Position numbers and translations under genes: made by a program. Shown here piece by piece: positions 34,346 through 42,539 of a DNA stretch of 64,000 nt (positions within the stretch are counted from its first letter, which is position 1; the number at the start of each line of letters is the position of its first letter). The stretch is from DATFMP01 sp035266845 (GTDB lineage Bacteria; SAR324; JACQKK01): the NCBI GenBank assembly GCA_035266845.1, contig DATFMP010000060.1, forward strand, positions 67,446 to 131,445. The letters run 5' to 3'. Below the pieces are notes generated by a model, which had not been told where the DNA came from, did not search any database, and saw only the letters and a list, made by a program, of their open reading frames with translations.

Positions 34346-35224
34346 TCAGGCTCGTCGCAGCAGCTTTCGGTAGGTGGCCGGCGTGAGGCCGTAGGTGACC
34401 TTGAACTGCCGCGACATGTGCGCCTGGTCGGCAAAGCCTGCGTCCGCGGCAATCTCCGCCAGCGGCGCACCGCCGGCCATGCGCGAGCGAACTTGCTCCA
34501 GGCGACGCATCAGCAGGTAGCGGTACGGGCTGGTGCCGTGAAGCTGGCGGAACTGCCGCGCTAGATCGTATCGCGAATGCCCCGTCACCGCCTCCAGTTC
34601 CGACGACGCCACCACGCGCGTGCAGGCGGCATCCAGAAACGCGCGCGCACGTTCCAGCGCCGGCTGATCGCACGCCATGGGTTTCACACCTTCGCGCAGC
34701 GCCGGGTCCGCCTCGATCAGCCCTCGCGCCAGCTCGTGCACCAGTGCGTCCAGGCCCAGCGGCTCCGGTGTGGCCGGAAACCCGCGGAACGCCTCGGCAA
34801 CCGCCCCGGCCAATGTGGGGCTGCGCAGCACCGGCTCCGGCACGAACGGCAGCGGCGCCGGCCGCCCCAGGATCGCGCGGGTGGCCTCCGCGACGCGTGC
34901 CGGGGCCACGTACACCTGGCGATAGACGAAGGCGGTGTCCGATCCCGCGCGGCCGTCGTGGGGCTCGTCCGGGTGCAGCACGAACACCTTGCCGCGGGTG
35001 CTGTTGCGGGTGGCGCCGCGGTAATCGAACCGCTGCACGCCCGCGCCTGTGATGCCGATTGCGTAGGTGTCGTGGCGATGCGTCTCGTAGGCCACGCCGC
35101 CCAGCCTTGCCTGCAGCAGCGCCACGCCGTCGCGCGGCTCGCTGCTGCGCACCCATCCCTGCTCGTGCCGGATGCACGATCCTTCAAGACCTGCCTGCCA
35201 AGTTTGCTCTACCTTCGTGCTCAT
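34346..35224 (-). CDS. AraC-family transcription regulator
   Basis: The 292-residue protein has an N-terminal cupin-type ligand domain (about residues 25-165, HRHDTYAIGITGAGVQRFDYRG and VFVLHPDEPHDGRAG). A C-terminal pair of helix-turn-helix motifs follows (about 190-290), ending in the AraC signature AEIAADAGFADQAHMSRQFK. The start at 35224 is set by family length; upstream in-frame sequence overlaps lysE. It is divergent from lysE, its most likely target. This arrangement is common for amino-acid exporter genes. It sits 34 bases upstream of sdhA on the same strand, so read-through is possible. Confidence 0.9.
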   Translation of the reverse strand: MSTKVEQTWQAGLEGSCIRHEQGWVRSSEPRDGVALLQARLGGVAYETHRHDTYAIGITGAGVQRFDYRGATRNSTRGKVFVLHPDEPHDGRAGSDTAFVYRQVYVAPARVAEATRAILGRPAPLPFVPEPVLRSPTLAGAVAEAFRGFPATPEPLGLDALVHELARGLIEADPALREGVKPMACDQPALERARAFLDAACTRVVASSELEAVTGHSRYDLARQFRQLHGTSPYRYLLMRRLEQVRSRMAGGAPLAEIAADAGFADQAHMSRQFKVTYGLTPATYRKLLRRA

Positions 35225-35238
35225 GCGCGATGCTAGCA

Positions 35239-35291
35239 GGCTCGCCCGGCCGGCGCGAGCCACGCCTCGCGCCACCCCGCACGCGAGGCGT
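35239..35291. promoter_or_regulatory. Two inverted repeats between araC and lysE; the second encloses the lysE ribosome site
   Basis: The first repeat has GGCTCGC and GCGAGCC arms (35239-35261). The second is stronger: ACGCCTCGCG and CGCGAGGCGT, ten-base perfect arms with a ten-base loop (35262-35291). The GAGG ribosome site of lysE lies inside its 3' arm and the ATG is two bases beyond. The hairpin could block translation, or either repeat could be an AraC-type operator. Confidence 0.6.
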
Positions 35292-35293
35292 CT

Positions 35294-35887
35294 ATGTCTG
35301 CCCGGTTGCTGGCGCTGCTGGTGTTCGTGTTTGCGATCGGAACCACGCCGGGCCCGACCAACGCCATGGTGTCCGCGTCGGGCGCGAACTTCGGCTACCG
35401 GCGCACGCTGCCGCACATCCTGGGCACTCTGTTCGGCCTGCCCGCACTCATCGTGGCCATGGGGCTGGGACTGGGCCGCCTCTTCCAGGCGCATCCGCCG
35501 CTGCAGCAAGGGCTCAAAGTGGCCGGGTCGGCCTACCTGCTCTACCTGGCCTGGCGCGTCGTCACGGCAGGACGGCCCCAGGGGCCGAGAGGCGGCGGTC
35601 GGCCGCTCACGTTCGTGGAGGCCGCCGCGTTCCAGTGGGTCAATCCCAAAATCTGGCTGGCCGGCTTGGCCGCCCTCGCCTCCTATGCCCGCGCCGCCGA
35701 CGGGTATTGGGCCGATACGCTGGTCGTGGCCGCTGCGTTCTGCGGTGTCGTCCTGCTTGCCACCAACCTGTGGTGCCTGGGTGGCGTGGCTATCGGGCGG
35801 GCGCTCGCTTCCCGCCGCGCGCGGCTGGCGTTCAATCTGGTCATGGGCCTGCTCATCGTGTTGTCCATCGCGCTGCTGTACCTCTAG
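35294..35887 (+). CDS. LysE-family amino-acid exporter
   Basis: The 197-residue inner-membrane protein has about six hydrophobic segments and the LysE/RhtB opening motif GTTPGPTNAMVSASGANFG, where the PGP motif is diagnostic. Further core sequence is SAYLLYLAWRV and FQWVNPKIWLAGLAAL. The substrate is likely an amino acid or a related small metabolite. The ATG follows GAGG within a hairpin. It is divergent from an AraC regulator. Its stop codon overlaps that of the convergent exported-protein gene by four bases. Confidence 0.9.
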   Translation: MSARLLALLVFVFAIGTTPGPTNAMVSASGANFGYRRTLPHILGTLFGLPALIVAMGLGLGRLFQAHPPLQQGLKVAGSAYLLYLAWRVVTAGRPQGPRGGGRPLTFVEAAAFQWVNPKIWLAGLAALASYARAADGYWADTLVVAAAFCGVVLLATNLWCLGGVAIGRALASRRARLAFNLVMGLLIVLSIALLYL

Positions 35888-36342
35888 CCCGGCTTCGCTT
35901 GGGCCGCTACCGCGTTGCAGCGCCCGTGATACACGGTGCCGTTGCCGTCGTTCTCCACGAAGGTGCGGTCGAAGAAGAGCTGCAGGTCGTACTGGCGGTC
36001 GATGCGGTAGAACTTGCGCGTGGCCCGGGCGTCATCCCGGGTGACCCAGTCGATCTGGATGCGCTCGCAGTGGGTTTCCTTGCGCGCGGGGTCGCGGGCG
36101 CAGCGGGTGACGAACACGCCTGCGTCCGTATCGGACAGGTGCAGCGTGGGCTGTACGCGCTCTAGGTACTCCACCTCCGGCACAACCAGCGGCGACCAGA
36201 CGTCTGTCACGCGGCAGTCGTATTCCGCCGCGCGCGCCGCGAGGCCCCAGGTAGTCAGCACGGCCAGCAGCGCCGTGGTCAGCAGCCGCGTGCGCAAGGC
36301 CCGTGCGCGTTCTGCCCGCCGAGCGCGAGGCTGGGTCGTCAT
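35884..36342 (-). CDS. Exported small protein of unknown function
   Basis: The 152-residue protein has an arginine-rich N terminus followed by a hydrophobic signal core (about residues 20-36) and a likely cleavage after ARA. The mature part has four cysteines (near YDCRVTD, TRCARD, THCERI and GRCNA) that could form disulfides. It ends in FVENDGNGTVYHGRC, a pattern seen in small periplasmic proteins of unknown function. The start overlaps the cytochrome b gene by four bases (36339-36342), so it belongs to the sdh/fum operon. Its function is not known. Confidence 0.7.
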   Translation of the reverse strand: MTTQPRARRAERARALRTRLLTTALLAVLTTWGLAARAAEYDCRVTDVWSPLVVPEVEYLERVQPTLHLSDTDAGVFVTRCARDPARKETHCERIQIDWVTRDDARATRKFYRIDRQYDLQLFFDRTFVENDGNGTVYHGRCNAVAAQAKPG

Positions 36343-37244
36343 GGGGTGTGCTCCCTGCTGACGGCGGGCGCCGCGGAGCCTACGGCCGGCTGTGGTACGT
36401 CGGCCCGCGAGTGCAGTCTCAGCGCCGCGGCGCGCCCCACACGTCCGTGGACCATGCCCGGCAGTGCGCCCCGCACGACCAACACGGCCAGGTATACGTG
36501 AACCGTCAGCGCGCAGAGGAAGCCCGCCGCCGCGATCAGGTGCAGCACGAGCAGGGTCACGTAGCCATCGTCCATGCGCGAGAAGCGATACTGCAACTCC
36601 AGCCCGCTCACGGCCATCGTGATGCCGGTCAGCGTGGCGGCCCAGAACCACAACTTCTGCCCGGCATTGAAGCGTCCCGCCGGCAGTGGCGCCAGGTAGC
36701 CCAGGTAGCCGCCCAGGTGCCGCAGCCACCGCAGATCGTAGCGGCGTGGCAACGCATCGCGTACCCACAACAGGAACAGAAGACCGCCCGAAGCGATAAA
36801 TACGTCGGCGCTGTGGAGGGTGCGCATCTGACGCGTGAGCGGAGAGGGCAGGCCGGGCCCGGCCAGGTACAGCTCCACGCCAGTAACCAGCAGCACGAGG
36901 AAGCTGGCAAGGCAGACCCAGTGCAGGACGCGCTCGGTCAGCGACCACCAGCTCACGGTGTCGTTCCGGTCCAGCGGGCGGGCGTCCTTGCCGCCGAAGC
37001 GCAGGCGGTGCATCGTGGCCAGCACGACGATGGTGGCCAGGGCCATGCCTGTGAGTGGCCCCAGGTGGAAGTACACCCAGGCCCAGGCATCGCCCAGGGT
37101 ATCCTCCCGGGCGGCCAGCCAGAGCAGCAGCCGCTGGATGAGCCATGACAGCGCGGCCAGCAGGGCGATGCCGCCCACCGCCGAGGCCACCACGCCACGG
37201 GCCCGCAAGCGGATGGAAGTCGCCCGGGCGTGTCTCTCCTCCAT
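36339..37244 (-). CDS. Membrane cytochrome b, formate dehydrogenase gamma-subunit type
   Basis: The 301-residue protein has five hydrophobic helices. Histidines suitable as heme b ligands lie in TERVLHWVCLASF, RTLHSADVFIA and LLVLHLIAAAGF. The overall pattern matches the FdhI/cytochrome b561-like subunits that pass electrons between a periplasmic dehydrogenase and quinone. No formate dehydrogenase catalytic gene is adjacent; instead it lies in an operon with succinate dehydrogenase and fumarase genes. The ATG has GGAG six bases before it. It begins 76 bases after sdhC ends and overlaps the downstream exported-protein gene. Confidence 0.8.
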   Translation of the reverse strand: MEERHARATSIRLRARGVVASAVGGIALLAALSWLIQRLLLWLAAREDTLGDAWAWVYFHLGPLTGMALATIVVLATMHRLRFGGKDARPLDRNDTVSWWSLTERVLHWVCLASFLVLLVTGVELYLAGPGLPSPLTRQMRTLHSADVFIASGGLLFLLWVRDALPRRYDLRWLRHLGGYLGYLAPLPAGRFNAGQKLWFWAATLTGITMAVSGLELQYRFSRMDDGYVTLLVLHLIAAAGFLCALTVHVYLAVLVVRGALPGMVHGRVGRAAALRLHSRADVPQPAVGSAAPAVSREHTP

Positions 37245-37320
37245 GAGGATCTCCCCGCGGGCAGCCGTCGCGCGCCCGCGTCCTACGGGGTGTTGCCGCG
37301 CTTCCCGCGCCTGGACCGCC

Positions 37321-37710
37321 CTACATGGGCGCCAGGATGCGCGGCACGAATAGCGTGGAGGCGGCCACGAACACGGCGGCGCAGGCCGCCAGCACCAGCC
37401 AGAACAGCAGCCGCTGCCGCCCGGTTAGGTCGAAGCAATCCACGGCGATGATGCGCAGGCCGTTGAAGGCGTGGAAGGCCACCGCGCCGATCAGTAGCCA
37501 CTCGGCTACAGCAAACAGCGGTGTGCGGAAGCCCGCCAGCTCCCCATCCAGGGCCTGCCGGCCCCCGATCGCGGCGTGGATGGAGACGAAGTGCGGGATC
37601 AGGTATAGCGCCAGCGCCACGCCGGTCACGCGGTGCAGCAGCCACGCCACCGTGCCCGGGTTCACCAGGGGCAGCAGCGTCCTGCGCACGTATCCCACCA
37701 GCGCCGTCAT
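37321..37710 (-). CDS. sdhC: Succinate dehydrogenase/fumarate reductase membrane anchor, SdhC-like
   Basis: The 129-residue protein has three hydrophobic helices and the SdhC-type motifs HRVTGVALALYLIPH (about residues 26-40) and FHAFNGLRII (about 82-91), the latter with a likely axial heme b histidine. It anchors SdhAB in the membrane and forms part of the quinone site. It starts 12 bases after sdhD ends. Distinguishing C from D type in such small anchors is uncertain; the HRxTG motif favours SdhC. Confidence 0.85.
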   Translation of the reverse strand: MTALVGYVRRTLLPLVNPGTVAWLLHRVTGVALALYLIPHFVSIHAAIGGRQALDGELAGFRTPLFAVAEWLLIGAVAFHAFNGLRIIAVDCFDLTGRQRLLFWLVLAACAAVFVAASTLFVPRILAPM

Positions 37711-37722
37711 GGCTCCGTCCCC

Positions 37723-38103
37723 TTACAGCAGTGCACGAAGGCCCACGTATCCATAGGCCAGCAACGCGAAGCTGCCCGCCCACAGCACGATCAGCCCCAC
37801 CCGGCGCAGGGCCGGCGACGGAGCGTAGTCCAGGAACACGCCCCATAGCCCGTTGGCGGCGTGATACAGCACTGCCGGGACGAACAGGGCGTAGTAGATC
37901 GTCCAGGCATGGCCGGCCTGCAGGCGCGCGGTGATGGCATCCCAGCTCAGCCGGCCGCTGGAGACCACGTGTACGGCCCACAGGTGCACCGCCAGTGCAT
38001 AGACCAGGAACAGCCCGCTCACGCGTTGCAGCAGCCAGGCCCACAGGCCCCCGCGCCGCGGACGTGAGCCCAGCGTGGCACTGCCGGCGGCTCCCGGGCT
38101 CAC
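37723..38103 (-). CDS. sdhD: Succinate dehydrogenase/fumarate reductase second membrane anchor, SdhD-like
   Basis: The 126-residue protein has three hydrophobic helices with LLQRVSGLFLVYALAVHLWAV and YHAANGLWGVFLDY, the second containing a probable heme-ligating His. It resembles the partner anchor of SdhC. The start is GTG at 38103, overlapping the TGA of the fumarase beta gene (GTGA) and preceded by GAGGAGG. No in-frame ATG is available near the start, and upstream in-frame sequence overlaps fumarase. Confidence 0.8.
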   Translation of the reverse strand: MSPGAAGSATLGSRPRRGGLWAWLLQRVSGLFLVYALAVHLWAVHVVSSGRLSWDAITARLQAGHAWTIYYALFVPAVLYHAANGLWGVFLDYAPSPALRRVGLIVLWAGSFALLAYGYVGLRALL

Positions 38104-38780
38104 AGCACCTCCTCCTCGCGGTCGATGGTCTCGCCGAAGCGGCGCAGGGCCGGTTGCGGCAGACCCTGGTACAGCGCAGCCAGGTTGCGGTTCACCTCCG
38201 CATTGGAAAGCTCGAACAGGCTGTTGCCCTCCGCGTCGCTCTCCACGATGAACGGGCCCATGTTCTCGCAGTCCAGTACCCAGATGGCTTGCGCGATGCC
38301 CAACTCCTTCAGCCAGTGCGCGGCCTTCACGGCGCGGATGCCCCGCCCGTACGTGGCGCCCAGACCATAGCCCACCGTCGTCAGGTACACGGCCCCGTGC
38401 GGCACGAAGGTCGCCTTGTAGTCCTTGGACGACATGCCGCCCTTGCCGATGATCACCTTCACGCCGGTCTGGCGGAAGAATTGGTCCATGTACTTGCCGA
38501 AGCGGAACGAGGCCGTGGCGGTGACCGCCCGCACCAGGTATTCCCCATCCTCCCGCTGGCTCGCGGCGGGCGAGCAATGGAAGTTCACGTTGGAGATCTC
38601 GCGGATGGGCACGGGTGGCTCGATGCCCTCGGCGATGTAGCGCTGGTAGAGCCCCTCGCGGCCCGTGAAGATGGGCCCGTCCAGGTACACCAGATCGCCC
38701 AGCCGCAGACCCCGCAGCGCCTCGGGCTGCACCGGGCACTGCAGGTGCACCGTGTTCATCTTCACGTCGGAGAGTTTCAT
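38100..38780 (-). CDS. Class I fumarase / L(+)-tartrate dehydratase, beta subunit
   Basis: With the alpha subunit this forms an oxygen-sensitive [4Fe-4S] hydro-lyase interconverting fumarate and malate. The 226-residue protein has GDLVYLDGPIFTGREGLYQRY near the start, then GKGGMSSKDYKATFVPHGAVYLTT (only key part named) and GIAQAIWVLDCENMGPF, as in the C-terminal half of FumA/FumB. The start at 38780 is chosen by homology; an in-frame start 99 bases upstream is not family-like. It follows the alpha gene by 111 bases, which contain a CCCTGC/GCAGGG hairpin (38845-38859), and overlaps sdhD. Confidence 0.9.
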   Translation of the reverse strand: MKLSDVKMNTVHLQCPVQPEALRGLRLGDLVYLDGPIFTGREGLYQRYIAEGIEPPVPIREISNVNFHCSPAASQREDGEYLVRAVTATASFRFGKYMDQFFRQTGVKVIIGKGGMSSKDYKATFVPHGAVYLTTVGYGLGATYGRGIRAVKAAHWLKELGIAQAIWVLDCENMGPFIVESDAEGNSLFELSNAEVNRNLAALYQGLPQPALRRFGETIDREEEVL

Positions 38781-38891
38781 GGTGCTTGATTCGTCCCCTG
38801 ACAGGTTGCTGCACGTACCGCGACTTAGCTGCGTTTCTGAGGAGCCCTGCGGAGCAGGGTGTTTGGAGCCGCGGCCCAAAATGCCTCCGCC

Positions 38892-39893
38892 CTACCCCAC
38901 CCCCTCGCGGCGGTAGTGGTCGGTGAACCACTGCGGGTCGTCGCGGAAGGCGACCTCGCCGTCCGGCGTGATGCGGGCGGTGGCGCGGCGCGAGGCGAAG
39001 CAGAAGGTGTGAATGGCCACGGGCATGCCGCCGGTGTGCGTGTAGGCGATCTCCGCGTGGCAATCCACCACCATGCTGCTGCCCACGAAGCCCATGGGCC
39101 CCATGCCGATGGTGTTGCCCAGCTCCTTCAGCTCCAGCTCCAGCGCGGCGAGCTGGGGATCGGGATTGCGGTCGCCCACGGGTCGCAGGCAGGCGGCCTC
39201 CTTGGCGATGCGCATGGTGGTGTCCTTGCAGCCGCCGATGCCCAGGCCCACCACGGCGGGCTGGCAGGCCATGCCGCGCCGCCCGAACTCCACCATAGTG
39301 TCCAGGAAGAACTTGCGGATGCCCGGCAGGCCATCGGCCGGGAACAGCATGCGGTAGTCCGTGCCGAACAGCCCGCCCTTGTGCACGGTGGTCAGCTCGA
39401 TCCAGTCGCCCTCCGGCTCGAAGCTGTATTGGATCTCCGGGGCCTGCACGCCCACGTTGTTGTCGAAGTCCTTGCGGGTGAGTGGGTGCACGCGGTTGGG
39501 GCGCAGGGGAATCTCGTGCGTGGCATCCGCCGTGGCTTGGCGCAGCGCGTGCTCCAGGGCCACGAAGCCGCCCTGCACGCGGGCCTCGTTGCCCAGCTTG
39601 ACGTACCAGCGCGGCAGTCCCGTATCGCCGCACATGGGCCGCTGGTCCTCCTCCGCCGCATCGTAGTTGCAGCAGATCTGGTCCAGCACGAACTTGGAGA
39701 GCGGGTTGCGCTCGGCGGCAGCCATATCCGCAATGCCGGCCTTGAAGTCCGCCGGAATCCCGATGGCCGCGCGGGCCATCAGCTCGCGCGCGACGGCCCC
39801 GATGCGCTCCAGCGGCAGCTCGCCGGGCGCCCAGCCGCGGCCCGCGGCCGCACCGCCCCCGCTAGCCTTGCCCGAGGAGGGACGAGAAGGCAT
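38892..39893 (-). CDS. Class I fumarase / L(+)-tartrate dehydratase, alpha subunit
   Basis: The 333-residue protein carries the three cysteine ligands expected for the [4Fe-4S] cluster, in RPMCGDTGLP, GIGGCKDTTM and VVDCHAEIAYTH. Its length matches alpha subunits of two-subunit class I fumarases. The ATG overlaps the sdhB end by 32 bases, so the two genes are coupled. The substrate is taken as fumarate/malate because of the succinate dehydrogenase context; tartrate or mesaconate cannot be excluded. Confidence 0.9.
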   Translation of the reverse strand: MPSRPSSGKASGGGAAAGRGWAPGELPLERIGAVARELMARAAIGIPADFKAGIADMAAAERNPLSKFVLDQICCNYDAAEEDQRPMCGDTGLPRWYVKLGNEARVQGGFVALEHALRQATADATHEIPLRPNRVHPLTRKDFDNNVGVQAPEIQYSFEPEGDWIELTTVHKGGLFGTDYRMLFPADGLPGIRKFFLDTMVEFGRRGMACQPAVVGLGIGGCKDTTMRIAKEAACLRPVGDRNPDPQLAALELELKELGNTIGMGPMGFVGSSMVVDCHAEIAYTHTGGMPVAIHTFCFASRRATARITPDGEVAFRDDPQWFTDHYRREGVG

Positions 39894-40620
39894 GCAGCAC
39901 CTCCCTGCGTTTCAGTTTCTGGATGGCGCGCGTGGGGGCGATGCCCATTGGGCACACCTCCGTGCAGTTGAACTGCGTGTGGCAGCCCCACACCCCGTCG
40001 TGTCCGTTCAGAAGCCGCAGCCGCTCGGCCCCGGCGGCATCGCGCGAATCGCGCACCAGCACGAAGGCGCGGTTCAGCGCCGCGGGGCCCAGGTACGCGT
40101 CGTTAATCTCCACCAGGCTGCACTCGCCGAAGCAGTTGCCGCAGGTGATGCACTCCACGTGTGGGTCGATGTCCCGCCGCTCGGCTGAATCGGGCGCGAT
40201 GCGGGCGAAGTCGGGGGCGTCGGGGTGCCGGGGCACGAAGTGTGGGCGCACGCGCCGGTAGCGCTCCACGAAGGGCGCCATGTCCACGGCCAGATCGCGC
40301 AGCACGGGATAGTGGGGCAGCGGCTCCAGGGTCAGCACGTCGCCGCCCAGCCGCTCGATCTGCGTGCGGCACGTCCAACGGTTCTTGCCATTGACCCGCA
40401 TGGAGCATGTGCCACACATGCCGGCGCGGCAGGAATAGCGGTAGGCCAGCGAAGGGTCCTGCTCGCGCTGGATGCGGCACACCACATCCAGCACGCTCAT
40501 CTTGGGCTCGCGCCGCACACGGAACGTGTCCCAGCGGGCCGGCAGCGGGCCGCCAGCGGATTCGGCGGCGGCGCCATCGCCGGCGGAGCGCCGGATGCGC
40601 ACGGTCAGTAACTCGTTCAT
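39862..40620 (-). CDS. sdhB: Succinate dehydrogenase/fumarate reductase iron-sulfur subunit
   Basis: The 252-residue protein has a plant-type [2Fe-2S] domain (SCRAGMCGTCSMRVNGK near residues 70-86, with a fourth Cys in RWTC). A C-terminal ferredoxin-like domain has CITCGNCFGEC and a GCHTQFNCTEVCPMG set for the [4Fe-4S] and [3Fe-4S] centres. It carries electrons from FAD to the membrane anchor. The ATG at 40620 is chosen over a GTG two codons upstream because GGGGGA lies seven bases before the ATG. It is the first gene of the sdhB-fum-fum-sdhD-sdhC-cytochrome b series. Confidence 0.92.
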   Translation of the reverse strand: MNELLTVRIRRSAGDGAAAESAGGPLPARWDTFRVRREPKMSVLDVVCRIQREQDPSLAYRYSCRAGMCGTCSMRVNGKNRWTCRTQIERLGGDVLTLEPLPHYPVLRDLAVDMAPFVERYRRVRPHFVPRHPDAPDFARIAPDSAERRDIDPHVECITCGNCFGECSLVEINDAYLGPAALNRAFVLVRDSRDAAGAERLRLLNGHDGVWGCHTQFNCTEVCPMGIAPTRAIQKLKRREVLHAFSSLLGQG

Positions 40621-40855
40621 CAGCACGTCCCCCGCTGCAGAGCGGCCCCGGGGCGCCTGGGCCGGCGCCTTGCGCCCACTCTAGCGGAAATGGCCGCGCG
40701 GTGAAAGCGGGTCTGCCGTGTCGCGGGGCGGGCTGAAATACGCACCACCTCTACGCATTTTCCGCTTGCCCCCCGCTCGCCGCGGCGTTAGGGGTGGGCA
40801 AGCTGGCATGGGGAAGTGCCGGATACAGCTCCAGAACTCCAGACGAGGTGACGCC

Positions 40856-41311
40856 ATGCGTGCTTTTGCCCGCTGTGCGATTGCCGGCCCGAGACCCCGT
40901 ACCCTGGTCTGTCGCCTGGGCATGTTCGTGCTGGGCTTGGCGGCGTTGGGCCTGCTGGCCGGCTGCGGCGGCGGGCCGGGCAGCGCCGCTCCGGCGGCGT
41001 CCCCGGCCGACCTGACGCCCCAGACCGAGCCCTTCCAGGTGCACCTGCTCACGCTCTCGGTCTCGCCCACCTCCATCACCCTGCCGTTGCACAGCAGCGC
41101 GTTCTTCGTGGCCATGGGCGAGCGCGAGGACGGCAGCCCTATCGAGCGCACCTCCGCCTCGCAATGGAGTGTGCAGGGCGATCCCATCGGCACCGTAACG
41201 CCCATCGGCCGCCTGACGGCGGAGGCCCCAGGTGTCGCGCTGGTCACGGCGGAGGATCACGTGTCCGGTCTGGAGGCCTACTCCCTGGTCACCGTCCCCG
41301 CCGCGCCGTAG
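40856..41311 (+). CDS. Lipoprotein with Big_2-like domain
   Basis: The 151-residue protein has a signal peptide ending in the lipobox LLAGC. A single small beta domain follows (about residues 60-148). Its SVSPTSITLPLHSSAFFVA and GRLTAEAPGVALVTAE segments resemble bacterial Ig-like group 2 domains. It is probably anchored in the outer membrane and of unknown binding partner. The start at 40856 is selected because GAGG lies eight bases upstream and the signal peptide begins there. It converges on the epimerase gene, with 17 bases between stops. Confidence 0.7.
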   Translation: MRAFARCAIAGPRPRTLVCRLGMFVLGLAALGLLAGCGGGPGSAAPAASPADLTPQTEPFQVHLLTLSVSPTSITLPLHSSAFFVAMGEREDGSPIERTSASQWSVQGDPIGTVTPIGRLTAEAPGVALVTAEDHVSGLEAYSLVTVPAAP

Positions 41312-41328
41312 GCAAGTGGGGGGGATCG

Positions 41329-42357
41329 TCAGAGCACGTACTTGAGCAGGGCCAGCACGCCCTGGCGCATGGGGGAGCGGTGATGGCTGGCGGCCGTGGC
41401 GCTCAGCACCTCGTCGCGGTGGGCCACGTACCAGCGGTAGGTCTCCTCGAACATCTCCTCGTTGGAGTAGCGCGGCTGCCAGCCCAACTCGGCCTGGGCC
41501 CGCGAGATGTCGAAGTACATGGAGCGCCCGTACATCAACGCGTGGTAGGGCCCGAGCGGCGAGAGGCCCAGAAGGCTGGTGAGGTTCATGGCTGCGATGG
41601 CGGGCCACATGGGCACGCGACGCACGCGCGAGCCCGTGCCGGCGACCCGGCACAGGTGCTCCAGCACGGCGCGCATGGAGCCGTAGCGGTCTGTGCCGAT
41701 GTTGTACACGCCGGGCTCGTGGCGCTGCCCGGCCAGCAGCACGGCCTCCGCCATGTCGTCCGCGTGCACGAACTGGTACACGTTGTCCCCCCGCCCCAGC
41801 ACGGGCACGTTGCGGCCCTCGCGGATCCACTCGAAGAGGATCTGGAAGATGCCCAGTCGCCCGTGGCCCACGATGGTGCGCGGCCGCACGATGTCCACCG
41901 GAAATCCCTGGGCCACGGCGGCGCGGCATAGCTGCTCGCCGGCAAACTTGGCGCGCCCGTAGGCCTCCATGGGATGCGGCTCGTCGTCCGGCCCCACGGG
42001 GTTGCGCTTCGGCACGCCGAAGACGGCGCTGGAGGAGGTGTATACCACCTTGCGCGCGCCGGCCTCCCGAGCGGCGCGCAGGGTGTTCTCCGTGCCGTCG
42101 CGGTTCACGGACCAGAACGCGGCGCGATCCTTGGCAATCGGCACCTGGGCCACGTTGTGGTAGACCACCTCCATGCCCTGGCAGGCTCGCCGCACGGCCT
42201 CTAGGTCGCGGATGTCTCCACGGTGATAGGTCACGTCCGCGGGACGCTCCGTGCTGTCCAGCAGGTCGAACACAGCTACCTGCTCACCCCGCTCGCGCAG
42301 CTTACGCACCAGCACATGCCCGAAGTACCCCGAACCGCCCGTGACCAAGCTTGCCAT
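41329..42357 (-). CDS. NAD-dependent epimerase/dehydratase (extended SDR)
   Basis: The 342-residue protein has the extended-SDR nucleotide motif TGGSGYFG at about residues 5-12 and the catalytic YGRAK (Tyr and Lys), with the active Ser in TSSSAVFG. It is close in pattern to nucleotide-sugar epimerases and 3-beta-hydroxysteroid dehydrogenase-like SDRs. The start at 42357 gives the Rossmann motif at the usual place; longer in-frame sequence upstream lacks homology. It is divergent from the UbiA-type prenyltransferase, so the two may be jointly regulated. Confidence 0.88.
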   Translation of the reverse strand: MASLVTGGSGYFGHVLVRKLRERGEQVAVFDLLDSTERPADVTYHRGDIRDLEAVRRACQGMEVVYHNVAQVPIAKDRAAFWSVNRDGTENTLRAAREAGARKVVYTSSSAVFGVPKRNPVGPDDEPHPMEAYGRAKFAGEQLCRAAVAQGFPVDIVRPRTIVGHGRLGIFQILFEWIREGRNVPVLGRGDNVYQFVHADDMAEAVLLAGQRHEPGVYNIGTDRYGSMRAVLEHLCRVAGTGSRVRRVPMWPAIAAMNLTSLLGLSPLGPYHALMYGRSMYFDISRAQAELGWQPRYSNEEMFEETYRWYVAHRDEVLSATAASHHRSPMRQGVLALLKYVL

Positions 42358-42539
42358 TTGCCCGCGCCTTCCTTCATGCTGGCGGACGGCCTCACGTGAC
42401 GCGGTCGCGCCCGTGCGTCCTTCCGCGGAGAACAGCTCCGCTTCAGAGGTAGCGCACCCGCCGGGCCGCGTCCAATCCCGGGCCAGGGCCGGGCCCCCCG
42501 GCCCCCGCGCCTGCACGACTGGCAGGGAGTGCGCTCCCG

